Position numbers and translations under genes: made by a program. DNA of 35,435 nt from Candidatus Obscuribacterales bacterium (GTDB lineage: Bacteria; Cyanobacteriota; Vampirovibrionia; Obscuribacterales; Obscuribacteraceae): contig JAKFVU010000058.1 in the NCBI GenBank assembly GCA_021732025.1, positions 1 through 35,435 on the forward strand, written 5' to 3'. A model generated the notes under the pieces. The model worked only from the letters and a program-made list of their open reading frames with translations. It was not told the DNA's origin and searched no databases. This document shows positions 1 to 8,627 of the stretch, piece after piece; position 1 is the first letter of the stretch; every line of letters begins with the position of its first letter.

Positions 1-520
1 GCGCAATGACATGATGGTCGCGAGTGACTGTCACCCTCATGGTGGCTCGTCCTCTAATTAAGGCCACTTCTTGCCAGCGAGCATAAATCTCTGACGAAAG
101 TTGTTTGTGCCAAGCCTCCCAAGCCAAGGTCATCTGCTTGGAGCTGCGCTCTGCGCCAATATCAAAGCGATTATTCTGAGCCTGAGCAGAGGCGCTAAGT
201 GGCCCAGCTGGTAAAGCAGCAAAAGCCGTGCGATCAATCAAACCGCTACCTTGGGCACCACCGGCGAGGGTACTCTTGCGCGGCGGAGCCACAGGTATGA
301 CGTCAGCTGTAGAAAGAGCTGGAGCGGCATCGCCACCAGGTCTTGTCAATCGAGTTGTGCCGTTCTCTAGGCGCACCCCACCTTTCAAAACGGCACCAGA
401 ACCTGCTGCTTGAGCCTGATGTTGCCCGCCAAGAGAAATCGCCAGAGCCAACATTAGAGCTGCTCTTACAAGCTTGCCATTGATTTGAAATTTACTATTC
501 ATTTCTAGATTACTAATCAT
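1..520 (-). CDS. Secreted protein with TonB/TolA C-terminal-like domain (partial, C-terminus beyond the left edge)
   Basis: The frame is open from an ATG at 518-520 to the left edge, so the 3' end is missing. A second in-frame ATG lies at 500-502. I prefer 520 because AAGG sits about seven bases upstream of it, while the second ATG has no Shine-Dalgarno sequence. The N-terminus is a signal peptide with a hydrophobic stretch (LMLALAISLGG) and an AQAAG cleavage-like site. A Pro/Ala/Gly-rich linker follows. Near the window edge the segment IYARWQEVALIRGRATMRV looks like the start of a TonB/TolA C-terminal domain, which typically has a W followed by G-x-A-x-V-x-V strands. Such domains reach across the periplasm or are reused in secreted proteins. 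The gene begins 31 bases after the TPR gene at 552-1919 and probably shares its transcript. Function beyond the domain is not visible. Confidence 0.75.
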   Translation of the reverse strand, partial: MISNLEMNSKFQINGKLVRAALMLALAISLGGQHQAQAAGSGAVLKGGVRLENGTTRLTRPGGDAAPALSTADVIPVAPPRKSTLAGGAQGSGLIDRTAFAALPAGPLSASAQAQNNRFDIGAERSSKQMTLAWEAWHKQLSSEIYARWQEVALIRGRATMRVTVTRDHHVIA

Positions 521-551
521 TGCCTTAATCTCTTGATTTATTCTTTTCTTT

Positions 552-1919
552 CTACTTACCGCTAGCAAAACCAAACACAGCACCAAGAACTGCCCCTCGC
601 AGAGCCGAACTCTTAGCACTACTCATTCTAGAACCGTTATTCGATGAACTAAACAGTGCACCTGATAAAGCACCAGCAGCGGCACCAGCAAGACCATAGG
701 TAGCTGCTCTCTTTAAGCGACTGCTATTCGAGCGTGATGTATAGGCCACACCATTCAAATTGCCGCTATCTAAGTTGGCAGCTTTGCTGCCCGAAAATGG
801 TGTGATTTGTCCTTCGGGTTGACTAGCAGTTTGTGGGATAGAACCTGGCTGATTGGAAGAAGCGAAGCTGTCAGCTGGTAGTGTATTTTTCGCGGCAATG
901 GCCCGATCAATATCAGCCAATGCACTACCGAAACTACTGCTGGCCGGATTGAGAGAAGAAGCACGAGCCATGTGGCTGCGAGCATTGGACAAATCGCCTT
1001 TGGCCCGATAAGCCTGAGCTAGAGCAAATTGCACATCGCCATCATCAGGCACTTGGGAGGCAACTGAGTTTAGCTTTGTCACTGCCGACTCATAATTGCC
1101 AGCTTTATAGTCATTAGAGGCTGAAGCGACAGCACTCTTCAACTGAATCTTGCGCGCCTCATCGGCGGCTTTGTTCTGTGCTGGTGCTGCTTTCGGAGCG
1201 TTGTAACTTGAGGATGAAGACGAAGCACTAGATGCTACGTGGCTAGGGCCAACACTTTGAGCAAGCTTGTTCTGAACGCTGACAACAGCACTTTGCAAAT
1301 CAGAATCTTGTGGATTCAAATTAAGAGCACTACGGTAGTAAGAAAGTGCACCATTCAAGTCATTCTTGCCTTCGGCAATAACCGCTAAATTGTAATAAGC
1401 ATCACCATTGCTTGGGTCTTTAGCTAAGATGCCATGGAATGCACCTTCCGCTTGAGCCACTTTGCCATCTTGATAGAGTTGCATAGCATCAGCCAAGGCA
1501 CCAGAAGAATCTACAGGATACGGCTCATCACTTTCATAATGCGAGCTTGAAGAACTACTCGAAGCACTAGTTGGAGCACTAGAAGCGGTGGCAGGTGTAT
1601 CAAGAGTCGGAGCGAGCGGAGGTAGGAGAGAACCGGATGTGGCAGCACCGCTACCATAAGCTAAAGTCTTTTCAATTGCAGCCAAACGCTCAGTAGTTGT
1701 GCCTTTACGCGTGATGCCAAAGAGCTTTAATTCAAGATCTTTCAAACGAGTGTCGAGACTTACACTCGATTTAGGAGCACCGTAAATTACTTCTTCTATA
1801 TTATCGAGCTTGGCTACTTCAGGTGAGGTCTTGGAGGAGGCAGCAATTGCCATCGGTACATAAGAGCCCAGCAAAACAGCCTGAATGATGGCTAGCGTTT
1901 TGATTGTCTTTAACTTCAT
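552..1919 (-). CDS. Secreted TPR-repeat protein with C-terminal glycine-zipper segment
   Basis: This is a 455-residue protein. Residues 1-26 form a signal peptide ending AIA. A conserved-looking helical segment follows (about 35-90, with LDTRLKDLELKLFG). Two tetratricopeptide regions lie at about 143-215 (for example GDAYYNLAVIAEGKNDLNGA) and 255-330, separated by Ser/Ala-rich linkers with runs of serine. Residues 405-455 are Gly/Ala-rich (GLAGAAAGALSGALF, then GAVLGAVFGFASGK), a glycine-zipper-like pattern that can insert in or pack on membranes. TPRs mediate protein-protein contact, so a scaffold role at the cell envelope is likely, but no partner can be named. The start has a good GAGGT Shine-Dalgarno six bases upstream. 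It is the first gene of a leftward pair with the TonB-like gene. Confidence 0.85.
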   Translation of the reverse strand: MKLKTIKTLAIIQAVLLGSYVPMAIAASSKTSPEVAKLDNIEEVIYGAPKSSVSLDTRLKDLELKLFGITRKGTTTERLAAIEKTLAYGSGAATSGSLLPPLAPTLDTPATASSAPTSASSSSSSSHYESDEPYPVDSSGALADAMQLYQDGKVAQAEGAFHGILAKDPSNGDAYYNLAVIAEGKNDLNGALSYYRSALNLNPQDSDLQSAVVSVQNKLAQSVGPSHVASSASSSSSSYNAPKAAPAQNKAADEARKIQLKSAVASASNDYKAGNYESAVTKLNSVASQVPDDGDVQFALAQAYRAKGDLSNARSHMARASSLNPASSSFGSALADIDRAIAAKNTLPADSFASSNQPGSIPQTASQPEGQITPFSGSKAANLDSGNLNGVAYTSRSNSSRLKRAATYGLAGAAAGALSGALFSSSNNGSRMSSAKSSALRGAVLGAVFGFASGK

Positions 1920-1960
1920 GACCGAACCTCAATGAACACCTGAACTACTTTTTGAATCGT

Positions 1961-1981
1961 CTTGCGCAAGCTATTCGCAAG
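1961..1981. promoter_or_regulatory. Palindrome CTTGCGCAAG plus a partial second copy
   Basis: A perfect 10-base palindrome lies at 1961-1970. It is followed at 1976-1981 by CGCAAG, which can also pair with the first CTTGCG. It sits in the divergent spacer between the TPR gene and the membrane-fusion gene, about 40 bases upstream of the TPR start. An operator role is only a guess. No convincing -35/-10 pair is visible for either gene; TACAAT on the minus strand at 1987-1992 is the best -10-like hexamer. Confidence 0.25.
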
Positions 1982-2210
1982 CCACTATTGTAATTGATAA
2001 ACATGGAGACTTCGACGACACCCATTCTCTTGTTGTTCCCTACTTCATACACTCTCAGCGCATTTTATACAGTCAAAGAGACTAAAATATGTTAGGGTAG
2101 TAACGTGAAGACCAGCTAAACAAGCTACTCTCGGTGATTTCATGCAGCAATTCGGCCGTGCTAAAAATGTAGATTGCGTGAAGATCGAGATTAAATCAAG
2201 AGCACGAGTT

Positions 2211-3554
2211 ATGCAGACATTACTAAGACGCATTAGCCAGGCCGATTACAGAAAAATTTTACCCATTATTGCCTTAGCATTAACCACGGGGTTAATTCTT
2301 AGCGGTTGCAATCAGTCCGAAAAAGTTGAAGGTAAGCCCATAGAACTTCCCTCTGTCAGCAAATTGAGCGCAAGCGGCCTCAACCTCGTCAGCCTTACTC
2401 CTGAAACAGAAGCGGCTCTCAATCTCGGCTGCGAAAAAGTATCTATGAAAGATGTCGACTTTGCCGTTAAAAGCACCGGTGAAGTTCAGGCTAACTCGAA
2501 TTTGACCACTAAAGTAAGCACTCCTGTTTCGGGGCGAATAATTGCTGTTTTAGTCAATATTGGCGACCATGTTAAAGAAGGACAGACCTTGGCCAGCATA
2601 CGCAGCCAAGACATTGAGCAGACCGAAGCTGACCTCTTGCAAAACGCCTCGCAAGTGCGCTCTGACCTCAAGCGCGAGCTCTTGCAAATCGACTCGGACA
2701 TAACCCAAAACCGTGCACAGTTGGGGCTTTCACAAAGTACCTTTACTCGGGTAAAGGGCCTGCTCGACGAAAAAATTGCCTCAAAGGCCGATTTTGAATC
2801 AGCCAAGACTCAATATGACAAAGATCGCATAACAATTGATGCTTTAAATAGCAAGCGCCAAGCCACCATCTCGCTATCTAATGAACGCCTCACTCTCATG
2901 ACTGAGCCCCTCAAGCAAAAGCTGCACCTCTTAGGCGTATCAGAAAAACAGATTGCCGATGTTTTCAGAACAGGGCAATTGAATCCAGTCATTCCAGTAG
3001 TCTCACCTGAAACTGGCGTAGTCACTGAAAGGCTGGTCAATACAGGTGAGTTAGCTGACCCCAGTAAAGCTCTATTCACGATTGCTGACTTTGATAGTGT
3101 CTGGCTCAAGGCTGATGTCTACGAAAAAGACATATCAAAGGTAAAGGTAGGTCAGCCCATCGAACTGGAAGTTGACAGCTTTCCTGGTCAAAAGTTCTTA
3201 GGCAAGCTCAACTATGTAGCCGATTCGATTAATCCAGAAACACGCACCCTAACGGTGCGCGCTGAAGTGCTCAATCCGGGCTGTAAGCTTAAACCAAAGA
3301 TGTTTGCCCGCATGAAGATATTAGTTGGCAAAGCTCGAGTACTAACTCTGCCAAAACTTGCCGTGCAAGACGCTGAAGACTGCAAAGTTGTCTATGTACC
3401 AATCGGCAAAGGTCGCTACCGCGAACAACCAATCAAATTAGGTGGCGAATCTGGGGCCTTAGAAGAAGTCATCGGTGGCCTCAAAGAAGGCGAGCCCGTG
3501 GTCGTCAAAGGCAGTTTCGAATTGCGATCAGAATCACTTAAACAATCCGATTGA
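2211..3554 (+). CDS. RND efflux membrane fusion (periplasmic adaptor) lipoprotein, CzcB/CusB-type
   Basis: The product is an HlyD-family adaptor that joins an inner-membrane RND pump to an outer-membrane channel. From the ATG at 2211 the protein has 447 residues. A lipoprotein signal ends in the lipobox LSGC with the lipid-accepting Cys at residue 33. The biotinyl-lipoyl half-motifs are visible (VSTPVSGRIIAVLVNIGDHV and, later, SPETGVVTERLVNTGE). They flank an alpha-helical hairpin and are followed by a beta-barrel (VWLKADVYEKDISKVKVGQP) and a membrane-proximal domain. An ATG at 2142 is in frame, but it would put 23 charged residues before the signal peptide, so 2211 is preferred. The gene converges on the RND pump gene at 3786-6893 instead of being co-transcribed with it. 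No outer-membrane factor is in the window. Confidence 0.9.
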   Translation: MQTLLRRISQADYRKILPIIALALTTGLILSGCNQSEKVEGKPIELPSVSKLSASGLNLVSLTPETEAALNLGCEKVSMKDVDFAVKSTGEVQANSNLTTKVSTPVSGRIIAVLVNIGDHVKEGQTLASIRSQDIEQTEADLLQNASQVRSDLKRELLQIDSDITQNRAQLGLSQSTFTRVKGLLDEKIASKADFESAKTQYDKDRITIDALNSKRQATISLSNERLTLMTEPLKQKLHLLGVSEKQIADVFRTGQLNPVIPVVSPETGVVTERLVNTGELADPSKALFTIADFDSVWLKADVYEKDISKVKVGQPIELEVDSFPGQKFLGKLNYVADSINPETRTLTVRAEVLNPGCKLKPKMFARMKILVGKARVLTLPKLAVQDAEDCKVVYVPIGKGRYREQPIKLGGESGALEEVIGGLKEGEPVVVKGSFELRSESLKQSD

Positions 3555-3672
3555 AGCTTGCGGTTGCAGTTCTTAATCTTTCTCGCCTACTTTCCTTAAC
3601 TTCTTCATAGGCACAAAAGTGCCAGTATGCAGTCATGGAGCACGTAGCAAAAAAGACTATAGGTCTCAAATC

Positions 3673-3771
3673 ATGGAATACGCAATCGGACTCACATTCA
3701 CAGCAGTAAGCGCCTTTTTAGCAATTTGGGTCAATGACCATTTTGAAGTCGGCGGCGATCTGACTGACTAA
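3673..3771 (+). CDS. Possible 32-residue single-TM microprotein
   Basis: A short frame runs from ATG at 3673 to TAA at 3769-3771. It starts MEYAIGLTFTAVSAFLAIWV, one plausible membrane helix, and ends in an acidic tail. A weak AGGTC lies about nine bases upstream. It sits between the stop of the fusion protein and the stop of the convergent RND pump, where small accessory subunits of RND pumps (AcrZ-like in size and topology) would make sense. No family is recognised, and an ORF this short could arise by chance. Confidence 0.35.
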   Translation: MEYAIGLTFTAVSAFLAIWVNDHFEVGGDLTD

Positions 3772-3785
3772 TCTTTCTCTGTCAG

Positions 3786-6700
3786 CTAATCTCTATGCTG
3801 TTTTACCTTGCCTGAAAACCAACGATACAAGGCTGGTAGAAACAGTAGAGTGAGAGCAGTGGCTGGCAATAGTCCACCGACAATAACAATGGCAAATGGC
3901 CGTTGGCTTTGCGAACCGATGCCGTCAGATAGAGCGGCGGGTAGCAAGCCGGCAAAGGCAACGATGGCAGCAATAGCTACCGGTGGCATGCGCACTATGG
4001 CGCCTTCTAAAGCGGCTTGGTCAGAGTCCATGCCACTTTGTTCTAGGTCGCGAATTTTAGAAGTAAGAATGACGCCGTTTTGAATTGCCACACCAAACAA
4101 GGCGATAAAACCAACACCGGCCGAAATACTAAAGTGAGTATGACTGAGCACTAAAGCTAATATTCCACCGGAGGCGGCCAGAGGTACTGTGAGCATGATC
4201 AGGGCTGCCAGACTAGCAGAGCCAAAGGCACTGTAGAGCAAAAGAAATACCAAACCAAGTGTGACGGGCACCACAACCGATAGTTGCCCCATGGCATGTT
4301 TGGCTCGCTCGAATTGACCAGCCCAAACAATGTGGTAGCCTTCTGGCAACTTTATTTTGCTCGCCACATCGCGCTGCGCCTGTTCTACTGCCGAACCTAG
4401 ATCGCGCCCACGAATATTGGCCTTAACAGCTATGCGGCGTTCATTGCGTTCTCTCAAGATTGTGCTCGCGCCATGGGCTTGCGAAATCTTTGTCAGCTGC
4501 ACCAGTGGTATGCGCTGCCCTGATGGGCTAGGCACCAGTATGTTAGTTAAGTCAGATTCTTCATTTCGGTAATCAGTGGAATAGCGCAAAGTAACGTCAA
4601 AGCGTTTTTCACCATCTATCAAATGAGTGATTGATTTGCCACCGATTGAAGTTTCGACAATATCTAAGATGTCGTTGGTGTTAATTCCATAGCGCGAGGC
4701 CTTGAGCCTATCAATATCAATTTGCAATTGCGGCTGGCCCAAGAGCTGGTCAACCGATACATCGGCCATGCCTGGCACCGCCGAAACTACTTGTTTAACC
4801 TCACTACCTAATTTTGTCAAAACGGCCAAATCAGAGCCGTATATTTTCACACCAAGCTCGCCTTTGACACCACCTATGGTTTCATCCATATTGTCTTTAA
4901 TGTACTGTGAAAAATTGAAGAGCAACCCCGGCAGATGGGTGACTAACTGCTTTTCCATGCTTTCAACAAGAGCATCTTTATTTGAGAATTCTTTGCGCCA
5001 TTCCTCTTGACCTTTGAGATCTACTAACACCTCAATAGTCGAATAAGGGTTAGGATCTGTGCCATCGTCGGGTGAGCCGATTTGGGTCACCACAGTAGTT
5101 ACTTCAGGGTAAGACTTGATGATGCGCCGAAGCTCGTGAGCCAACTCTACAGCTTTATCAAGTGAAACACTGGTGGGCAAAATTGTAGTGCGAATCCAGA
5201 TATTGCCCTCTTCCAGCTCTGGCAAAAATTCTGTGCCCATTAGAGGTGTAAGAAGTAAACTGCCAGCGAATATAAGCAGGCAGAAAACAGCCACCAAAGG
5301 CCGCATCTTTAGGCAGCGCCTAAGTGTTGGCAAGTAGACAAATTTAGCAAAGCGCATCAAAGGAGAGGTGCGCTCTCTTGGTAATTTCCAGGCATAAATG
5401 ATGGCACAGAGCACCGGCACCAACGTCATGGTCACCAAAACTGCGCCAATCAAATTGAAGTTCATGGTGATAGCTAGTGGCCGGAACAACTTACCTTCGA
5501 CTCGCTCAAAGCAAAGTATTGGCAAAAACGTTAAGCAAATAATGGCAGTAGAAAACAAAATTGGTTTGGCTACTTCTTGGGCACCAGCGGCCACTGTTTT
5601 GATAACTTCGGCAAGATCTGGGCGACCGGTTAAGCCAGCTTCAATGCGCCTATGATTGACTTCAGAGAGCTTACTGACAATATTCTCGACCATAATTACA
5701 GCACCATCGACAATGATGCCGAAGTCGATGGCACCAATCGAGAGCAAATTAGCAGGCACCTTGAAGAAATTGAGCAAGATGAAAGCAGTAAGAAGTGCCA
5801 GAGGAATTACAGAGGCACAAATAATGGCACTGCGCACTTGAAAGAGAAAGAGCATCAACAAGGCCACTACCAGAAAAACACCCTCAGCTACGTTGTGGCT
5901 GATTGTATTTACCGTCTTGGTCACTAAAGCAGTGCGGTCGTACAAGGGCACAATGTGCATGCCGCTAGGCAAAGCGGCCTGCAACTCGGGCCACACTGCG
6001 CGCAAATTAGCAATGGCAGTACTAGGGTTCTCACCCCGTCGCATCAAGACAATTCCTTCAACCACATCGTCGCGATCATCGCAACCAACCTGGCCCTTGC
6101 GCACAGCCGGGCCAATCGCCACCTCGGCCACATCATGAACATGTAGTGGCACACCGTCGCGACCAGCAGCAACAACAACATCGCGAATATCTTCCACAGT
6201 TCTCAGCAAGCCGAGACCACGCACCATAAAATTCTGGTCGTTCTGAATGATAAAAGAACCGCCCGTTGAGCCGTTTGAGCGAGCAATAGCATTGGCCACC
6301 TGCTCTTGGGTAATACCTAAAGCTTGCAAACGCCCTGGATCAAGTTCGACTTGATAAGTCTTGGTCGGGCCACCAAATCCGGTGCATTCGACAATGCCTG
6401 GAACACTTCTAATTTTGCGGTTGAGGAGCCAGTCTTGCTCTTCCTTGCGGCGCATAGTGCTATAGCGTTTGCCTTCTACGGTATAGCGAAATATCTCGCC
6501 TACCGGGCTAGCATTGGGGTCTAGTTCTGGTTTGACATCGGGCGGAACCTCGGCCAGAGTCAAGCGCTCGAGCACCTGCTGCCGGGCAGAATAGGGGTCG
6601 ACACCATCTTCAAAAACCACAGTAATAACTGACAGACCAAAAATTGAAATTGAACGCGGTGGCTCCGAGCGAGGCACACCGTTAAGTTCCTTTTCGATGG

Positions 6701-6893
6701 GAATAGTAACTAGACGCTCAACTTCTTCGGCTGCTTTACCGGGCACTTGAGTAATAACCCGAACCTGCATATTAGCAACGTCGGGATAGGCTTCAAGAGG
6801 AAGCTTCTCAAAAGCATTGACACCGACAAGCACCAGCACTAGTGCTAGGCAAACCACTAAGGCTCGGCGCTTCAAGATCTGTGCAATCACCAT
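3786..6893 (-). CDS. Heavy-metal efflux RND transporter, CzcA/CusA family
   Basis: This is a 1035-residue inner-membrane proton/cation antiporter, the usual size for the family. It starts with a cytoplasmic tip and TM1 (residues 11-27). Two large periplasmic loops and about twelve TM helices follow. The TM4 signature DFGIIVDGAVIMVEN is at 390-404, with D390, D396 and E403 as the expected proton-relay residues. In the published HME-RND subfamilies, the DFG-DG-EN form goes with divalent cations (Co/Zn/Cd/Ni types), while the Cu/Ag form lacks the first Asp and has DAA. I therefore infer divalent-cation export. The paired adaptor gene lies tail-to-tail at 2211-3554. The start ATG lacks a clear Shine-Dalgarno but gives the usual family N-terminus. 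The gene lies 124 bases downstream of the 3-hydroxyacyl-CoA dehydrogenase gene on the same strand. Confidence 0.93.
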   Translation of the reverse strand: MVIAQILKRRALVVCLALVLVLVGVNAFEKLPLEAYPDVANMQVRVITQVPGKAAEEVERLVTIPIEKELNGVPRSEPPRSISIFGLSVITVVFEDGVDPYSARQQVLERLTLAEVPPDVKPELDPNASPVGEIFRYTVEGKRYSTMRRKEEQDWLLNRKIRSVPGIVECTGFGGPTKTYQVELDPGRLQALGITQEQVANAIARSNGSTGGSFIIQNDQNFMVRGLGLLRTVEDIRDVVVAAGRDGVPLHVHDVAEVAIGPAVRKGQVGCDDRDDVVEGIVLMRRGENPSTAIANLRAVWPELQAALPSGMHIVPLYDRTALVTKTVNTISHNVAEGVFLVVALLMLFLFQVRSAIICASVIPLALLTAFILLNFFKVPANLLSIGAIDFGIIVDGAVIMVENIVSKLSEVNHRRIEAGLTGRPDLAEVIKTVAAGAQEVAKPILFSTAIICLTFLPILCFERVEGKLFRPLAITMNFNLIGAVLVTMTLVPVLCAIIYAWKLPRERTSPLMRFAKFVYLPTLRRCLKMRPLVAVFCLLIFAGSLLLTPLMGTEFLPELEEGNIWIRTTILPTSVSLDKAVELAHELRRIIKSYPEVTTVVTQIGSPDDGTDPNPYSTIEVLVDLKGQEEWRKEFSNKDALVESMEKQLVTHLPGLLFNFSQYIKDNMDETIGGVKGELGVKIYGSDLAVLTKLGSEVKQVVSAVPGMADVSVDQLLGQPQLQIDIDRLKASRYGINTNDILDIVETSIGGKSITHLIDGEKRFDVTLRYSTDYRNEESDLTNILVPSPSGQRIPLVQLTKISQAHGASTILRERNERRIAVKANIRGRDLGSAVEQAQRDVASKIKLPEGYHIVWAGQFERAKHAMGQLSVVVPVTLGLVFLLLYSAFGSASLAALIMLTVPLAASGGILALVLSHTHFSISAGVGFIALFGVAIQNGVILTSKIRDLEQSGMDSDQAALEGAIVRMPPVAIAAIVAFAGLLPAALSDGIGSQSQRPFAIVIVGGLLPATALTLLFLPALYRWFSGKVKQHRD

Positions 6894-7017
6894 AAGGGCG
6901 CCCTATTTGCTCTCAAACCAGCAAAAGCCACTTAGCCTTCACCAAACTTTCAGCCACTGAGTATACCGTGTAGTCGTCAGGCAGACGCGACCACTGACAA
7001 CCTAGCGTGTACTCACT

Positions 7018-8253
7018 TTAGAGTACCGACGATCGCCCAGCCCAAACAAAACGCTTAAGTAACGGAGCCGGCCTAAAACGCTCATGAACCACAGCGCCAG
7101 AATTAGTTTTGAAGGAGGCTTCAAGCATAGCGAGACAGTCTTTCAATCCGATTTCTGAAGCTAGAGTGAGTGGCCCACGTCGCATACCCAGGCCAGCCAT
7201 CAAGGCCGCATCCAAATCTTCGGGCTGACAAATGCGCTCTTGCATCGCTAGAAAAGATTCGTTGATCATGGGTAAGAACAAGCGCTCAGCACTGAACTCA
7301 GCCGATGCTGTTTTTGCTTTCTTCTTGGGGCTTGCCAAAAGCTTGAGCAACTCAGGATTTACTCCCGAGCGCTTGCGAGTCTCTTTGTCATAGGCGTAGA
7401 AGCCAGACATCGTCTTCTGACCCAACATATTGGCTTCTACCATGCGAGACAGCAAGGCTGGCACCGCAAAGCGTTCACCGTACTCTTGATAATTGAAATT
7501 AGCTACAGCCAAACCGATATCAGCACCATTCATATCGCGCAGAGCCAGTGGACCAATTGGCATGACGTAGTCACAAACGGCTTTATCAATTTCTTCCACT
7601 CCGACCACGCCCCCCTCGAGGGTGAAGAGCGACTCGTTCATATAACGGCCTAGTAGACGGTTGACCAAGAATGAAGCGCACTCTTCTACACGAATGGCTA
7701 GCTTGCCCATAGACTGCGCTAACTCTAAGGCGCGGGCAACCGTATCGTGGGATGTTTCCAAACCTGGTATGACCTCGACCAGCTTCATGATATGAGCCGG
7801 GTTGAAGAAGTGCAGACCGACGACTTTATCCGCGCGCCTGGCAAAATTGGCTATTTGAGTAATCGATAAACTAGATGTATTGGTGGCAAGAATGGCATCG
7901 ACATTGCACCACTGATCTAGTTGCTCAAAGATGCTCTTCTTTATTTCAATGTTTTCGGGAGCGGCTTCGATGACAAAATCGACTTCGGCGAAGCGCTCAA
8001 AATCAAGCACACATTCAATGCGACTGCGCTGCAATTGCGCTTCTTCAGGGGATAATCCTTTTTTTACGCGGCCGCTGAGAAGTCTATCAATGTTGGCCAT
8101 ACCTTTATCAAGAAAGGCTTGGTCTGTCTCTTTCAATAAAACGCTGTAGCCAGCGGCAAGCAGTGCCACCACAATTGACGAGCCCATTGTGCCGGCTCCA
8201 ACCACTGCAATCATGGACGACTTCATTGTTTCTGCTGGCTCTGTCGACTGCAT
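7018..8253 (-). CDS. 3-hydroxyacyl-CoA dehydrogenase (NAD-dependent, PaaH/Hbd type)
   Basis: This enzyme oxidises 3-hydroxyacyl-CoA to 3-ketoacyl-CoA with NAD+ in fatty-acid or aromatic-acid degradation, or runs in reverse in butyrate-type pathways. The 411-residue protein has a Rossmann motif GAGTMG at 19-24 and the acidic ribose-binding end of strand 2 (KETD). The family motif VIEAAPENIEIK is at 94-105. Catalytic His148 lies in GLHFFNPAHIMKLVEVI. Two C-terminal dimerisation domains follow: the first around 190-290, the second around 320-400 after an AKTAS linker. The two-domain C-terminus makes it longer than the classical ~285-residue Hbd. GGAG lies six bases upstream of the ATG. There is no thiolase or enoyl-CoA hydratase next to it, so the pathway cannot be read from context. 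Confidence 0.92.
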   Translation of the reverse strand: MQSTEPAETMKSSMIAVVGAGTMGSSIVVALLAAGYSVLLKETDQAFLDKGMANIDRLLSGRVKKGLSPEEAQLQRSRIECVLDFERFAEVDFVIEAAPENIEIKKSIFEQLDQWCNVDAILATNTSSLSITQIANFARRADKVVGLHFFNPAHIMKLVEVIPGLETSHDTVARALELAQSMGKLAIRVEECASFLVNRLLGRYMNESLFTLEGGVVGVEEIDKAVCDYVMPIGPLALRDMNGADIGLAVANFNYQEYGERFAVPALLSRMVEANMLGQKTMSGFYAYDKETRKRSGVNPELLKLLASPKKKAKTASAEFSAERLFLPMINESFLAMQERICQPEDLDAALMAGLGMRRGPLTLASEIGLKDCLAMLEASFKTNSGAVVHERFRPAPLLKRFVWAGRSSVL

Positions 8254-8627
8254 TGTTTCTCCACTTTTTCTTTCACATTGCTACAGTAGCCGCTTGGCAG
8301 GCCGACTGGCAGAAGGGCTTGATTTTGCCACCATTTTCCCGTGAAACGAGCTTGTATAAAGGTTATGCAGAATCACAATTAATCACTTGACATCTGGAGA
8401 ATTCTTAAAAAGCTGTAGCTTTTCTTCAAACTTTCGTTAGAATATTTGAACAATAAAGCTTGCTAACAAGAACTTTATTGCTCGACATACGGTGGCTATC
8501 AAACCACCTGTCTCCTTTGAGCAAAGTGACGATCCTGAAGATATCTTTTTGGTCTATCACCTTTTTCAAAAAAGACATTCGCTTTTTGGGTACCCAGCTC
8601 AAGGCCTGCTCAGGCCGGGAGTAGATT
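8254..8627. other. 374-base divergent intergenic region with structured segments
   Basis: No convincing gene lies between the leftward dehydrogenase and the rightward one-TM protein. It must hold promoters for both. A TTGACA hexamer occurs at 8387-8392 on the plus strand, but no good -10 follows at 16-18 bases; TAGAAT at 8438-8443 is the best -10-like hexamer, without a matching -35. Several hairpins lie at 8451-8508 and a GGCCTG/CAGGCC palindrome lies near 8600. A small structured RNA or long leader is possible. Confidence 0.5.
8451..8508 (+). other. Two consecutive hairpins, candidate leader or small RNA
   Basis: CAATAAAGCTTG (8451-8462) pairs with CAAG-AA-CTTTATTG (8467-8480). This makes a 12-base-pair stem with a two-base bulge and a CTAA loop. 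It is followed by GGTGG (8491-8495) pairing with CCACC (8504-8508). No U-run follows either stem, so a Rho-independent terminator is unlikely. The element lies 120-180 bases upstream of the start at 8628, in a position suited to a structured 5' leader. No known riboswitch or RNA family is recognised. Confidence 0.35.

Noticed and set aside
2142..2210. Earlier ATG for the membrane fusion protein
   Set aside because: It adds 23 charged residues before a clear lipoprotein signal peptide. The later ATG at 2211 fits the lipobox position, though the earlier start is not excluded.
3610..3623. GGCAC-AAAA-GTGCC hairpin after the fusion-protein gene
   Set aside because: Only five base pairs and no U-run, so a terminator call is not supported.
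8163..8390. 75-residue plus-strand frame over the dehydrogenase start
   Set aside because: It overlaps the start of a well-supported gene on the other strand and has no motif, no good start signal and unnatural composition.
8408..8423. Palindrome AAAAGCT-GT-AGCTTTT as a terminator
   Set aside because: The stem is A/T-rich with a two-base centre, it lies upstream of the rightward gene and far from any stop codon, and no separate U-run follows.
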